A DNA stretch of 12,762 nucleotides. It comes from Cyanobacteria bacterium OH_CDB_20. GTDB lineage: Bacteria > Cyanobacteriota > Vampirovibrionia > Gastranaerophilales > Gastranaerophilaceae. Location: contig JAEZIX010000044.1 in the NCBI GenBank assembly GCA_023415935.1, positions 1 to 12,762 on the forward strand. Direction: 5' to 3'. Position 1 is the stretch's first letter, and every line of letters begins with the position of its first letter. The translations under genes were made by a program, and so were the position numbers. This document shows, piece by piece, positions 1 to 7,027 of this stretch. The notes beneath the pieces are model-generated. The model ran no database searches and had not been told where the DNA came from. It saw only the letters and a list, made by a program, of their open reading frames with translations.

Positions 1-912
1 AGTTAAACCTCTGTTATCAGGGTTATATTTTCCTGTTCTTGTGTCAGTTAATGTGTCATATGTACCTTGAGAGCCGATGTTCATAAATGTGGATTGCAAT
101 AAAACATCAACAAGAGAACGCTCTCCAGGGTCTTTATAAGAATTTTGAACTCTCGCGCCAACGATAGCATTTCTATCAGGTTTTAGTGTAAGTTCAATAT
201 TGTCCCAGTCTTTTAGTTTATAGTCTGCATTGAAATCATTTAAAAACCACAAAGCTTCTAGTGTGCCTTCTGCTATATCAGTTAATTTTAATACTTTTTT
301 TACAGAATAATTTTCAGAAGAAATTCCCGCAACCATTCTTGCAAATTCGGCAGGCTCTTTGCTTGCAAGGTTAAACTCAATGCTTGTAGCTACACATGAT
401 GCAGATCTTACATCTAAATCTTGAGGGGATTGAGCTCGTGATATTTTCTGGCTCAAAATTTCATTTTCAATGCCTTTTGGCATATCCCCAAAGTTTTGAG
501 TTATTGTAAATGGGTTTGCAATCGCTTTTACTGTCTCAGCTAACAATTTTTTTGCTTCAAGGCCTTTGACCCTTGGAGTAGTTGCAATTAGGTAAAGATT
601 GTCTAAAACAGTTGATTTATCATTAGAATTAGCATTAAATAAGATGCCTGATTTTAGCAAAAAATTCAAAGAATCTTTTGTATCAGAGCTTGCAAGTTTC
701 TCTATTGCATTGAACTTTGCTTTTTGTTCAGGTGTTTCAAATGTTGCATGAAAACTTGGAAGATATGCTTTCAAATTTTCGGAAGAATATTTTGTTAAAG
801 GTTCTGTTTCTGAATTTACCGCAGCAACATCAACACCCGTTACTGCTTTACTTTGAGTATATGGGGCAAATTTTGTATTTGCTATTCTGTTGATGTTTGC
901 TATTTCAACCAT
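1..912 (-). CDS. Hypothetical protein, 5' part only (304 codons, runs off left edge)
   Basis: An open frame starts with ATG at 912 and stays open for 304 codons to the window edge, so the C-terminus is missing. A good ribosome binding site (AAGGTG, six bases before the ATG) supports this start. There is no signal peptide or membrane segment. Residues 60-130 read as helical and Lys/Leu/Ala-rich. The only cysteine, C173, lies in a distinctive stretch (SASCVATSIEF, 170-180), and a second well-ordered block follows at 265-304 (RSLVDVLLQSTFMN, then SQGTYDTLTDTRTGKYN). A lone cysteine at a helix start could be a papain-like nucleophile, but the missing C-terminus would have to supply the histidine, so this is only a guess. 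I do not recognise the family. It is divergent from the RTX-like gene across a 215-base intergenic region. Confidence 0.85.
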   Translation of the reverse strand, partial: MVEIANINRIANTKFAPYTQSKAVTGVDVAAVNSETEPLTKYSSENLKAYLPSFHATFETPEQKAKFNAIEKLASSDTKDSLNFLLKSGILFNANSNDKSTVLDNLYLIATTPRVKGLEAKKLLAETVKAIANPFTITQNFGDMPKGIENEILSQKISRAQSPQDLDVRSASCVATSIEFNLASKEPAEFARMVAGISSENYSVKKVLKLTDIAEGTLEALWFLNDFNADYKLKDWDNIELTLKPDRNAIVGARVQNSYKDPGERSLVDVLLQSTFMNIGSQGTYDTLTDTRTGKYNPDNRGLT

Positions 913-995
913 ACTTACACCTTATTTTTAATAAAACAGTCTGAAAATAAAAATTGCCATATATCTTTGGTAAATTACATAAAGTTATTGATTAT

Positions 996-1016
996 TTACA
1001 ATTTCTAAAATTGTAA
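996..1016. promoter_or_regulatory. Perfect inverted repeat in divergent intergenic region
   Basis: The sequence TTACAATTT-cta-AAATTGTAA is a 9-base perfect inverted repeat with a 3-base centre. It lies between the divergent partial gene at the left edge (start 912) and the RTX-like gene (start 1128). Neither arm is followed by a T-run, so it fits a dimeric regulator's operator better than a terminator. The regulator is unknown. AT-rich palindromes can arise by chance. Confidence 0.4.
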
Positions 1017-1069
1017 TACGTATAAATTTAAATGTTAAATATTGTAACAAAAAATTACACTCTTGAAAT

Positions 1070-1105
1070 TCGACAAGGTAAAAATACTTTATTTATATAT
1101 AAAGT
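1070..1105 (+). promoter_or_regulatory. Possible promoter with overlapping inverted repeat for the RTX-like gene
   Basis: TCGACA at 1070-1075 matches five of six bases of the sigma-70 -35 consensus and is followed after 18 bases by TATATA at 1094-1099. A second palindrome (ACTTTAT-ttatat-ATAAAGT, 1086-1105) covers the putative -10 and could be an operator. A better-looking TATAAT at 1109-1114 lies only 14 bases before the ATG and would remove the AAGGA ribosome binding site from the transcript, so I prefer the upstream boxes. The match is moderate. Confidence 0.35.
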
Positions 1106-1127
1106 GTGTATAATAAGGATATAATGT

Positions 1128-2123
1128 ATGTCAGATTTAAGGGTATATCGAGCAGCAAATGGCCAGTTAGTTGTTTCTTTGGCAAATGCTGTAAATAAAG
1201 ATTTAGGTTCTATCGGTACCGTTTCTGGTAATATAGAATTCAAACTTGGTGCAACAACTGATTCTTCTGATGAAACAGTTCTTATGATTTCACAAAATAC
1301 CGAAGGGCAACTTAATCTTAAAGCAAATGACAGCTTTAATCATTATGAATTGTCAGGAAAAAATATAAACGCAGATTTTAATACTACAGACGATAAATCA
1401 TATAGCGTTTTAATGGATACAGTTAACAGTACATTAGATGCTTCCGGCAGTAAAAATGGTATTGTTTTAGAAACAACTGAAGACAGTAGCAATAACTACA
1501 TCAAACTTGGTGCTTCAGCTAATACATTACTTACACAAAAAACAGCTGATGGAACAACAGCTTCTTTCCAAAATTATGTTGTTGATGGCGGTTCTAATAA
1601 CACAATCGATGCTACAAAATCAAATTCAACATTGTTTGAAACAACTGCAACAAGCAAAGGTGTAATAGTTGATGCAGCAAATGCTACAAATATGTTTATC
1701 GTAGGCGGTCAAAACGGTGTATTTAGCGGTGGTTCAGGCGTTGACTACTTTGCATCAGAATCAACTTCAAAAGGAAACGTAATGTCTGGTAATGCAGGCA
1801 ACGATGTTTTATATGAAAGCGGCTCTTATAACTTGTTTATGGGCGGACTCGGAACAGATACTGCTACAATGCAAGGTAAATACAGTATTGCTAATCTTGG
1901 ATTCGATGAGGCAGGATTTGCATCATATGAGAACGGTTCATACAAGAGTGCAGTATTTACAGGAGCATCTGCAACTGACTCTTTAGGAAATGTATATAAA
2001 TATGCTGAATATATGAAAGCTGGCGGATGGACTTTAGAACAGTTTTTAGCAAAATCAGGAATTGCTGAAAATCCTAACTACGCTTCAATTAAAGATGAAC
2101 TTACTAAAATATTTCAATACTAA
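1128..2123 (+). CDS. RTX-like Gly/Asp repeat protein, probably secreted or surface-associated
   Basis: This 331-residue acidic protein is rich in Asn, Thr, Ser and Gly and contains no cysteine. Residues 40-240 have a low-complexity pattern suggestive of stacked beta-strands. Three RTX-like nonapeptides follow the GGxGxDxUx scheme of calcium-binding beta-rolls: GGSGVDYFA (201-209), GNAGNDVLY (221-229) and GGLGTDTAT (239-247). The last 80 residues are a different, Tyr-rich tail ending in a short helix (IKDELTKIFQ). There is no Sec signal peptide. Family knowledge says RTX proteins leave through type I secretion using a C-terminal signal, but no transporter lies in the window. The ATG at 1128 follows AAGGA at 1115-1119. 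The gene appears monocistronic, with a hairpin terminator right after it. It could instead be a structural or adhesive protein unrelated to true RTX toxins, as the repeats are few and degenerate. Confidence 0.8.
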   Translation: MSDLRVYRAANGQLVVSLANAVNKDLGSIGTVSGNIEFKLGATTDSSDETVLMISQNTEGQLNLKANDSFNHYELSGKNINADFNTTDDKSYSVLMDTVNSTLDASGSKNGIVLETTEDSSNNYIKLGASANTLLTQKTADGTTASFQNYVVDGGSNNTIDATKSNSTLFETTATSKGVIVDAANATNMFIVGGQNGVFSGGSGVDYFASESTSKGNVMSGNAGNDVLYESGSYNLFMGGLGTDTATMQGKYSIANLGFDEAGFASYENGSYKSAVFTGASATDSLGNVYKYAEYMKAGGWTLEQFLAKSGIAENPNYASIKDELTKIFQY

Positions 2124-2149
2124 ATACAATACACACTGGCATATAACGT

Positions 2150-2173
2150 AAAGCACCTTAACGGGTGCTTTTT
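2150..2173 (+). terminator. Rho-independent terminator after the RTX-like gene
   Basis: AAAGCACC-ttaacg-GGTGCTTT forms a perfect 8-base stem with a 6-base loop and runs into a short T tract. It sits 26 bases after the RTX-like stop codon and just before the 3' end of the convergent DUF1796 gene (stop at 2176-2178). The stem may serve both strands, though the T tract is better on the plus strand. Confidence 0.8.
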
Positions 2174-2175
2174 CG

Positions 2176-2877
2176 TTAGAAAAATCTTACTAAATTTTTA
2201 TGCAGTTTTCTTTTTAAAACAAATTTTAAGTGTTTTATAATTTCTTTTTCGAAAGCTTTTCCGGCTTCAGAATTGTAAAATTCGGGTTTATAGATGCTCT
2301 CGTTATCGAGCGTTTTAAATATTTTAATTATACTAACATTTTCAATAGGGTTTTTGATTATTTCGTTGGTGTCTATGATAATCAGCTCAAAAGGCTTTTG
2401 TCCTCTTCTTGCTTTAAGGATTTCATAAAGGTTTTCGACGTCTTCTCCAATTTCTTTGTCTTTGAGTATTTGTATAAAAAGTAAAGGTTTCTCTGATTCT
2501 ATAGCTTTTCTGAAGTTAGAAATTCTGCCTATATACATATCCACAAGTTTTTCAAGATCATTGGCTTTAAAACTTTTTTCGTGACTAAAGTTTATTTTGA
2601 AAGAAGAATCCCAAGATTCTGCGCTTTCAGAATATTTCATATCATCAAAAAAGTTCATAAAATCATTTTGAATGAATTCTGTTATAAATTTTGCATCTTT
2701 ATACCACGCCAAGTCAAAAGGCATTGTTTTTTCACCTGATGCTTTATTTCTTTTTAATTTATTTCTTGTCAAAAACGTTTTCGGGTAACAATTAGGACCA
2801 AGAGAAATAATTTCGTAGTCTGGCTTTTTTAATTCATTTAGAAAAAATCGAATTTTTCGACGAAAAGACTGAAACAC
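2176..2877 (-). CDS. DUF1796-type putative papain-like cysteine peptidase
   Basis: This 233-residue protein has the hallmarks of the DUF1796 family, described as putative papain-like cysteine peptidases: SLGPNC (25-30, Cys30 the candidate nucleophile), MPFDLAW (52-58) and a later NFSHE (96-100, His99 the candidate base). The first 15 residues are basic and the C-terminus is Lys-rich (KFVLKRKLHKN). The activity of the family is not established, and members are often found near glycan or surface-polymer genes. The start is GTG at 2877. Its ribosome binding site (AGGA) lies inside the last codons of radical SAM gene A, and only four bases separate A's stop from this start, so the two genes are translationally coupled. 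That coupling suggests the protein works with radical SAM protein A or on the same substrate. Confidence 0.75.
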   Translation of the reverse strand: MFQSFRRKIRFFLNELKKPDYEIISLGPNCYPKTFLTRNKLKRNKASGEKTMPFDLAWYKDAKFITEFIQNDFMNFFDDMKYSESAESWDSSFKINFSHEKSFKANDLEKLVDMYIGRISNFRKAIESEKPLLFIQILKDKEIGEDVENLYEILKARRGQKPFELIIIDTNEIIKNPIENVSIIKIFKTLDNESIYKPEFYNSEAGKAFEKEIIKHLKFVLKRKLHKNLVRFF

Positions 2878-2881
2878 AATT

Positions 2882-3853
2882 TTATCCTACAACTTTATTT
2901 TGACCTTCTTTAAGACCTTTAGCTCTATCATAGAGTTCCCAGCGCATTCCGAGTTCTTCAGCCCTTCTTATAACATAATTTATGAGGTCTAGATAGTACT
3001 CTGAAATAGCTACGCGGTTCATTTTATACCAAACGTCTTCGATATCAAGCGCAATCCACTTGCACCCGACTCTTTTTGTTTCCATAAGCCATTCTTCAAT
3101 GGATTTTATGTTGTCGTTAACATTTGGGATTATTATATATTTTGATGTTACAAGTCCTGAACCTGAAGGATTTGCCATTGCATATTTGTGAATATTTTCA
3201 ATTACTTTATCATAGGCATCTACTTGTTTTATTTTTTTATAAAGGGGTTTGTTTCCTGAATCTATTGATATTACGACATTAAGAACGCCAGCTTTTATAG
3301 CTCTTTCGATAGCAGGGCTGTATTTTATGCCAGATGAATGGATTCTCATATTTCTGAAACCGTTTTGAGTCAGAATATCAACAATTTCCTCAAAATCTTC
3401 ATTGATAGTAGGTTCTCCGCCTCCAAAAGAGACTTCGCCACCAGGTATTAGTATTTTCTTCTCTATCATTTCTTTAATTATCGGCACAACATTATATGGT
3501 ACCAGCTTTGAGAAATAATCTCGGTTGTGTACCGCATAGCAGTAAATACATTTGCTATTACAAAGCACCCAGTGATTGAATTGAAGATAGTTTATATAAT
3601 CTTCTTCATCCCAGTCTTTTTCCTCAAGAAAAATGCAACCTAGACATTCGTGAGAGAGGTTTCCTTTTTTATGTTCTTCTCTTCTTTCACGTTTTTTTGC
3701 GAAAATTTCTTCCCAGTTGATATCTTCGCCGTTATATTCTTTGTTTAGAGTAATTCCGCCGCCTCCGGTGTGGCAAGTAAAACAACAAGTTTCGAGCCTT
3801 CTGTGTTCAAAATCCATCCCGTGTTCGATATATCTGCAGCTTAAGTATTTCAA
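2882..3853 (-). CDS. Radical SAM protein A with N-terminal cysteine module
   Basis: This 323-residue protein has the radical SAM CxxxCxxC loop at C98/C102/C105 (CNSKCIYCY), which binds the [4Fe-4S] cluster that cleaves S-adenosylmethionine. The glycine motif GGGEPT is at 144-149, and later SAM-barrel strands read IHSSG, VISIDSG and YIIIPNVND. The C-terminus carries DIEDVWYKMNR and ELYDRA. Before the loop lie four cysteines shared with all paralogs (C6, C24, C70, C73), with H11-G12, H28, GGG (30-32), NGE...INWEEIF (41-51) and W81. They are candidate ligands for an auxiliary cluster. There is no C-terminal cysteine cluster. The start is TTG at 3853, preceded by GAGGA seven bases upstream. It is the first gene of the minus-strand pair with the DUF1796 gene and is divergent from paralog B. 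The substrate is unknown. Confidence 0.9.
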   Translation of the reverse strand: MKYLSCRYIEHGMDFEHRRLETCCFTCHTGGGGITLNKEYNGEDINWEEIFAKKRERREEHKKGNLSHECLGCIFLEEKDWDEEDYINYLQFNHWVLCNSKCIYCYAVHNRDYFSKLVPYNVVPIIKEMIEKKILIPGGEVSFGGGEPTINEDFEEIVDILTQNGFRNMRIHSSGIKYSPAIERAIKAGVLNVVISIDSGNKPLYKKIKQVDAYDKVIENIHKYAMANPSGSGLVTSKYIIIPNVNDNIKSIEEWLMETKRVGCKWIALDIEDVWYKMNRVAISEYYLDLINYVIRRAEELGMRWELYDRAKGLKEGQNKVVG

Positions 3854-3915
3854 TATAACATCCTCATTATGCCTATTAATAAGTTAGCATTTCCTATTTT
3901 TATAGTCAAGAAATG

Positions 3916-3944
3916 TTGTTATTCATTTCCTTTACATATATAAT
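3916..3944 (+). promoter_or_regulatory. Sigma-70-type promoter for the radical SAM operon B-E
   Basis: TTGTTA (3916-3921) and a consensus TATAAT (3939-3944) are separated by exactly 17 bases and lie 26 bases before the TTG start of gene B. The 117-base divergent region must also hold the promoter of gene A on the other strand. There I see TTGACT (minus strand, 3909-3904) but no convincing -10 partner. Confidence 0.65.
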
Positions 3945-3970
3945 AGTTAATAATACCAGTGGAGAGAATT

Positions 3971-4936
3971 TTGAAGTACGTAAGTTGTAAACACATAGAA
4001 CACGGGATAACATTTTTTTCGAACAGTGTCCAAATATGTTGTATAAGCAGTCATGTCGGTGGGGGAAATATTGTTGAGATTCCGAATTATAACGGAGAGC
4101 CGATTGATTGGGAAAAATTATTTGAAAAAAGAAAACTAATGAGGGATGGCCTTAAAAACGGTAATGTGCCTCCTAAATGCGAAGGTTGTTATTATTTAGA
4201 AAAGCAAGAATGGAATCAAAATAATTATCTTGATGAAGTTCTTATCGGGCATTGGACTCATTGCAATTGCAGATGCAACTATTGTTACACAGAAGCTGAC
4301 AAGAGATTTTTTAACACCAGACAATCATATAATATTTTACCTGTTATCAAGGATATGATTGATAAAAAAGTTTTAAACCCTAACGGTATAATAACATTTG
4401 GCGGCGGTGAACCTACTATTCTTGAAGAGTTTGAGGAGCTTGTTTATTTGCTTCTTGACTATAATATGAAAAATATCAGAATTCACTCTTCAGGTATAAA
4501 ATATAGTCCTGCAATAAATAAAGGTCTTGAACTGGGTAAAATAACTCTTATCACATCGATTGACTCAAGTACAAAAGAAACTTACGAAAAAATTAAACAA
4601 GTTCCTTGTTTTGATAAAGTTTGGGAAAATCTAAAGATTTATGCAAAAACAAACGGCTTAGTAAGGACTAAATACGTTATTATTCCTGGCGTTAATGATA
4701 CTTTAGAAGAAATTCAAAATTGGCTAAAAATGACAGTTGACGCTGGTATTTACGATATCGCTTATGATATCGAAGATAATTGGTACAAAAATAACAGAGA
4801 CAACGTGCCTCAGAGTATAATTGATTTGGCTGATTATATCTGGGAGCACCATAAAGACTATGGAATTCGTACCTGCGAATTGTATGAAAGAGCTTCAAAC
4901 CTAAGAAATGACATTTTGAAACACAAGGAGCAGTAA
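3971..4936 (+). CDS. Radical SAM protein B with N-terminal cysteine module
   Basis: I place the start at TTG 3971, giving 321 residues. From there the protein aligns with A without a gap over the first 106 residues (45 identical by hand count) and begins MKY like A, with GGAGAG just upstream. An in-frame GTG at 3959 would add four residues and lacks a better site. The radical SAM loop is C98/C102/C105 (CNCRCNYCY, with an extra Cys at 100), and GGGEPT is at 144-149. The four auxiliary cysteines are C6, C24, C70 and C73, with HVGGG at 28-32. SAM-barrel strands IHSSG, TSIDSS and YVIIPGVND follow, then DIEDNWYKNNRDN and ELYERA near the end. It is the first gene of the plus-strand operon, and gene C starts two bases after its stop. 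The substrate is unknown. Confidence 0.9.
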   Translation: MKYVSCKHIEHGITFFSNSVQICCISSHVGGGNIVEIPNYNGEPIDWEKLFEKRKLMRDGLKNGNVPPKCEGCYYLEKQEWNQNNYLDEVLIGHWTHCNCRCNYCYTEADKRFFNTRQSYNILPVIKDMIDKKVLNPNGIITFGGGEPTILEEFEELVYLLLDYNMKNIRIHSSGIKYSPAINKGLELGKITLITSIDSSTKETYEKIKQVPCFDKVWENLKIYAKTNGLVRTKYVIIPGVNDTLEEIQNWLKMTVDAGIYDIAYDIEDNWYKNNRDNVPQSIIDLADYIWEHHKDYGIRTCELYERASNLRNDILKHKEQ

Positions 4937-4938
4937 AC

Positions 4939-5934
4939 TTGGAAGCATTTCAAAGCTGTAAATACATTGAGCACGGACTTGTTCTTGATCATAAAAATGT
5001 CATTAGAGCCTGTAATATCTTTAATCCAGGGCATGAGGGAAGACCCGTTCTTTATGAAAATTATTGCGGCGAGAAAATTGACTGGGATGAGTTTTTTGCA
5101 AAGAAAAACGCTTTAAGAAAATACTCAAGAGAAGGCAACTGCCCGCCTCAGTGTGAGGGGTGTATAGGTTTTGAGTATAAAGAGTGGGATGACGAGAACT
5201 ACGTTGATTATTTGCTTATGACGCCGTGGATAGAATGCAATTCAAGATGCATTTATTGTACGTGCCATTCTGATATTGATGTAAAAAACAATACAAAACC
5301 ATATAGCGTACTTGCTTTAGTAAAAGATATGATTGAACATAATGTCTTGAAAAAAGACGGAACAATGGATTTTGCAGGTGGCGAACCTACTATTTATCCG
5401 GAATTTAAAGAGCTTTTAACAACATTTTTAAACAATGATTTTACAAAAATTGTTATCCACACAAATGCAATTTTATATTCTGAAGAAATTGCAAGAGGTA
5501 TTAAAGAAGGCAAAGTTAATATCCTTGTTTCAATAGACGCTGGTTCAAAAGAAATCCACGAAAAAGTTAAAGGGGTAAACACTTACGATTCCGTTTGGAA
5601 TAATATGGCAAAGTATGCAGCTTTTCAAAATGAAGATAAAGTCCAGATTAAGACGAAATTTATCTTGTATCCGGGATTGAATGATAGTGAAGAAGAAATA
5701 AGAATTTGGCTTGAAAAGAATGCTGAAATCGGGATAAAAGCTGTTGTCCTAGACCTTGATTTTAATTGGATTTGCAAGAATTATAACAATATTTCGATGG
5801 AACTCTACAATCTGATTGACTATACATATAAAGAAGCTGAAAAGTTAGGGCTTAAATTAGAGCTATACGGCAGTATATTTAAACTTAAGACATTGGTTGA
5901 AAATAAAGTAGATTTTAATAAAGCAGGTTTTTAG
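4939..5934 (+). CDS. Radical SAM protein C, divergent paralog
   Basis: This 331-residue protein has its radical SAM loop at C100/C104/C107 (CNSRCIYCT) and GGEPT at 147-151, preceded by Ala instead of the third Gly of its relatives. The auxiliary cysteines are all kept (C7, C25, C72, C75), and additional cysteines are at 43, 68 and 109. It departs from A, B and E where they are most constant: HxGGG becomes NPGHEGR, the residue before C25 is Ala instead of Cys, the HW before the loop becomes PW, and the C-terminal WYKxN becomes WICKNYNN. These are likely substrate-pocket changes. The start is TTG at 4939 with AAGGAG eight bases upstream, overlapping the end of gene B. The C-terminal length matches the paralogs, so it is intact. 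A tiny open frame follows at 5938-5994. The substrate is unknown. Confidence 0.88.
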   Translation: MEAFQSCKYIEHGLVLDHKNVIRACNIFNPGHEGRPVLYENYCGEKIDWDEFFAKKNALRKYSREGNCPPQCEGCIGFEYKEWDDENYVDYLLMTPWIECNSRCIYCTCHSDIDVKNNTKPYSVLALVKDMIEHNVLKKDGTMDFAGGEPTIYPEFKELLTTFLNNDFTKIVIHTNAILYSEEIARGIKEGKVNILVSIDAGSKEIHEKVKGVNTYDSVWNNMAKYAAFQNEDKVQIKTKFILYPGLNDSEEEIRIWLEKNAEIGIKAVVLDLDFNWICKNYNNISMELYNLIDYTYKEAEKLGLKLELYGSIFKLKTLVENKVDFNKAGF

Positions 5935-5937
5935 AGT

Positions 5938-5994
5938 ATGCCTGCGATTATTATAGAATCGGTAATTTCTAACGAGTTAGGGAATATCACTTAA
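5938..5994 (+). CDS. Possible 18-residue ORF between radical SAM genes C and D
   Basis: ATG at 5938 opens MPAIIIESVISNELGNIT and stops with TAA at 5992-5994. It begins three bases after gene C's TAG and ends one base before gene D's ATG, so it fills the gap almost exactly. It is in frame with C. Gene D has no strong ribosome binding site of its own, so translation of this frame could deliver ribosomes to D. It has only a weak site itself. It could be a coupling peptide, a tiny substrate peptide or a chance open frame. Confidence 0.25.
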   Translation: MPAIIIESVISNELGNIT

Positions 5995-5995
5995 T

Positions 5996-7027
5996 ATGAG
6001 AAAACTTGTATCATTTGCAAAAAAAATATTTGAGTTTTTAAAACCCGGAAAAAGCTATTTAAGCTGTGAATGGCTTGAACACGGTATGATTTTTGATACT
6101 GGAAATCTTATAAGAGTATGCTGTTTTCAAAGTAATAAAGGTGGCGGAAGACCAGTTCTTTTGCATGATTTTGACGGTAAAAATTATAACTTTGGGCAAA
6201 TTTTTGACGAAAAAAATGTAATGCGCAAAAAACACAGAGATGGTCAAATTATACCTGAATGCGAAATGTGTCCTAATCTCATTAAGAAAAAATGGGACAG
6301 AAAAAATGTCATAAAAAAACTTTTGCTTACGCATTGGATTGACTGCAATTCAAACTGCCTGTATTGCCCTGCTGTAAGAGATGAAGAGCTAAAGCAGAGG
6401 ATGACTCATTATAATATTGTCCCTGTTTTAAAAGAGATGGTTGATTTCAACGTAATAAATAAAAACACTCTTGTCGATATTTCAGGCGGCGAAGCAAGCA
6501 TCTATCCTGAATTTGAAGATATGATCAAGCTGCTTTTTGAGAATGATTTTAAAAACATAGTTATAAACTCTTCAGGAATTAATCTTTCAGATTCTATTTT
6601 GAAAGGCTTAAAATCTGGTAATACAAAATTAATAGTCTCACTTGATGCCGGTACAAAAGAAACCCACGAAAAAATTAAACAGGTAGATTCTTTCGATATT
6701 GTTGTTGCAAATTTAAAAGAATATTTAAAAGCAGCAAAGAAAAAAGATTCTGTCATAACAAAATACATTATCGCACCTCCTCTTAATGATACTCAGGAAG
6801 AGATTGAAAAGTGGCTTTTATTAAACAAAAATCTTGGCGTGAAAAATATATTCCTTGACGTTGAAATAAGCTGGTATCGAGATAACAGCGGTGAAATACC
6901 TGCCTATATAAAAGAGCTAATAAAATATTCAAAAAGTAAGGCAAAAGAAAAGGGACTCAAGCTTGTACTTATCGATAGGGCGCTTATGATTTATAATCAA
7001 ATAAAAACAGAGGCGAAAAATGTTTAA
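5996..7027 (+). CDS. Radical SAM protein D, with basic N-terminal extension and altered glycine motif
   Basis: At 343 residues this paralog has an extra 18 residues at its N-terminus (RKLVSFAKKIFEFLK) that would form a basic amphipathic helix, possibly for membrane or partner contact. The auxiliary cysteines are C24, C43, C89 and C92, and the radical SAM loop is C117/C121/C124 (CNSNCLYCP). The glycine motif reads SGGEAS (163-168) where A, B and E have GGGEPT, changing the Pro-Thr that normally follows the Glu. Later strands are INSSG, VSLDAG and YIIAPPLND, and the C-terminal motif is SWYRDNSGE. Only a poor ribosome binding site (GGGA, about 12 bases upstream) precedes the ATG, so coupling to upstream translation is likely. 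Its last 8 bases overlap gene E. It may be catalytically specialised, although all cluster ligands are present. The substrate is unknown. Confidence 0.88.
   Translation: MRKLVSFAKKIFEFLKPGKSYLSCEWLEHGMIFDTGNLIRVCCFQSNKGGGRPVLLHDFDGKNYNFGQIFDEKNVMRKKHRDGQIIPECEMCPNLIKKKWDRKNVIKKLLLTHWIDCNSNCLYCPAVRDEELKQRMTHYNIVPVLKEMVDFNVINKNTLVDISGGEASIYPEFEDMIKLLFENDFKNIVINSSGINLSDSILKGLKSGNTKLIVSLDAGTKETHEKIKQVDSFDIVVANLKEYLKAAKKKDSVITKYIIAPPLNDTQEEIEKWLLLNKNLGVKNIFLDVEISWYRDNSGEIPAYIKELIKYSKSKAKEKGLKLVLIDRALMIYNQIKTEAKNV

Noticed and set aside
1055..1243. Minus-strand 62-codon frame over the start of the RTX-like gene
   Set aside because: It overlaps the real gene and its promoter region, has no ribosome binding site, and resembles no protein. 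The same holds for the other antisense frames inside the radical SAM genes (for example 6059-6334 and 7089-7391).
3959..3970. GTG 3959 as the start of radical SAM protein B
   Set aside because: TTG 3971 gives gap-free alignment with paralog A from residue 1 and has GGAGAG directly upstream. The GTG overlaps that site.
5932..5994. TAG readthrough extending radical SAM protein C by 20 residues
   Set aside because: C already ends at the same point as its paralogs (shortly after the ELY motif), so no extension is needed. Being in the same frame has a one-in-three chance.
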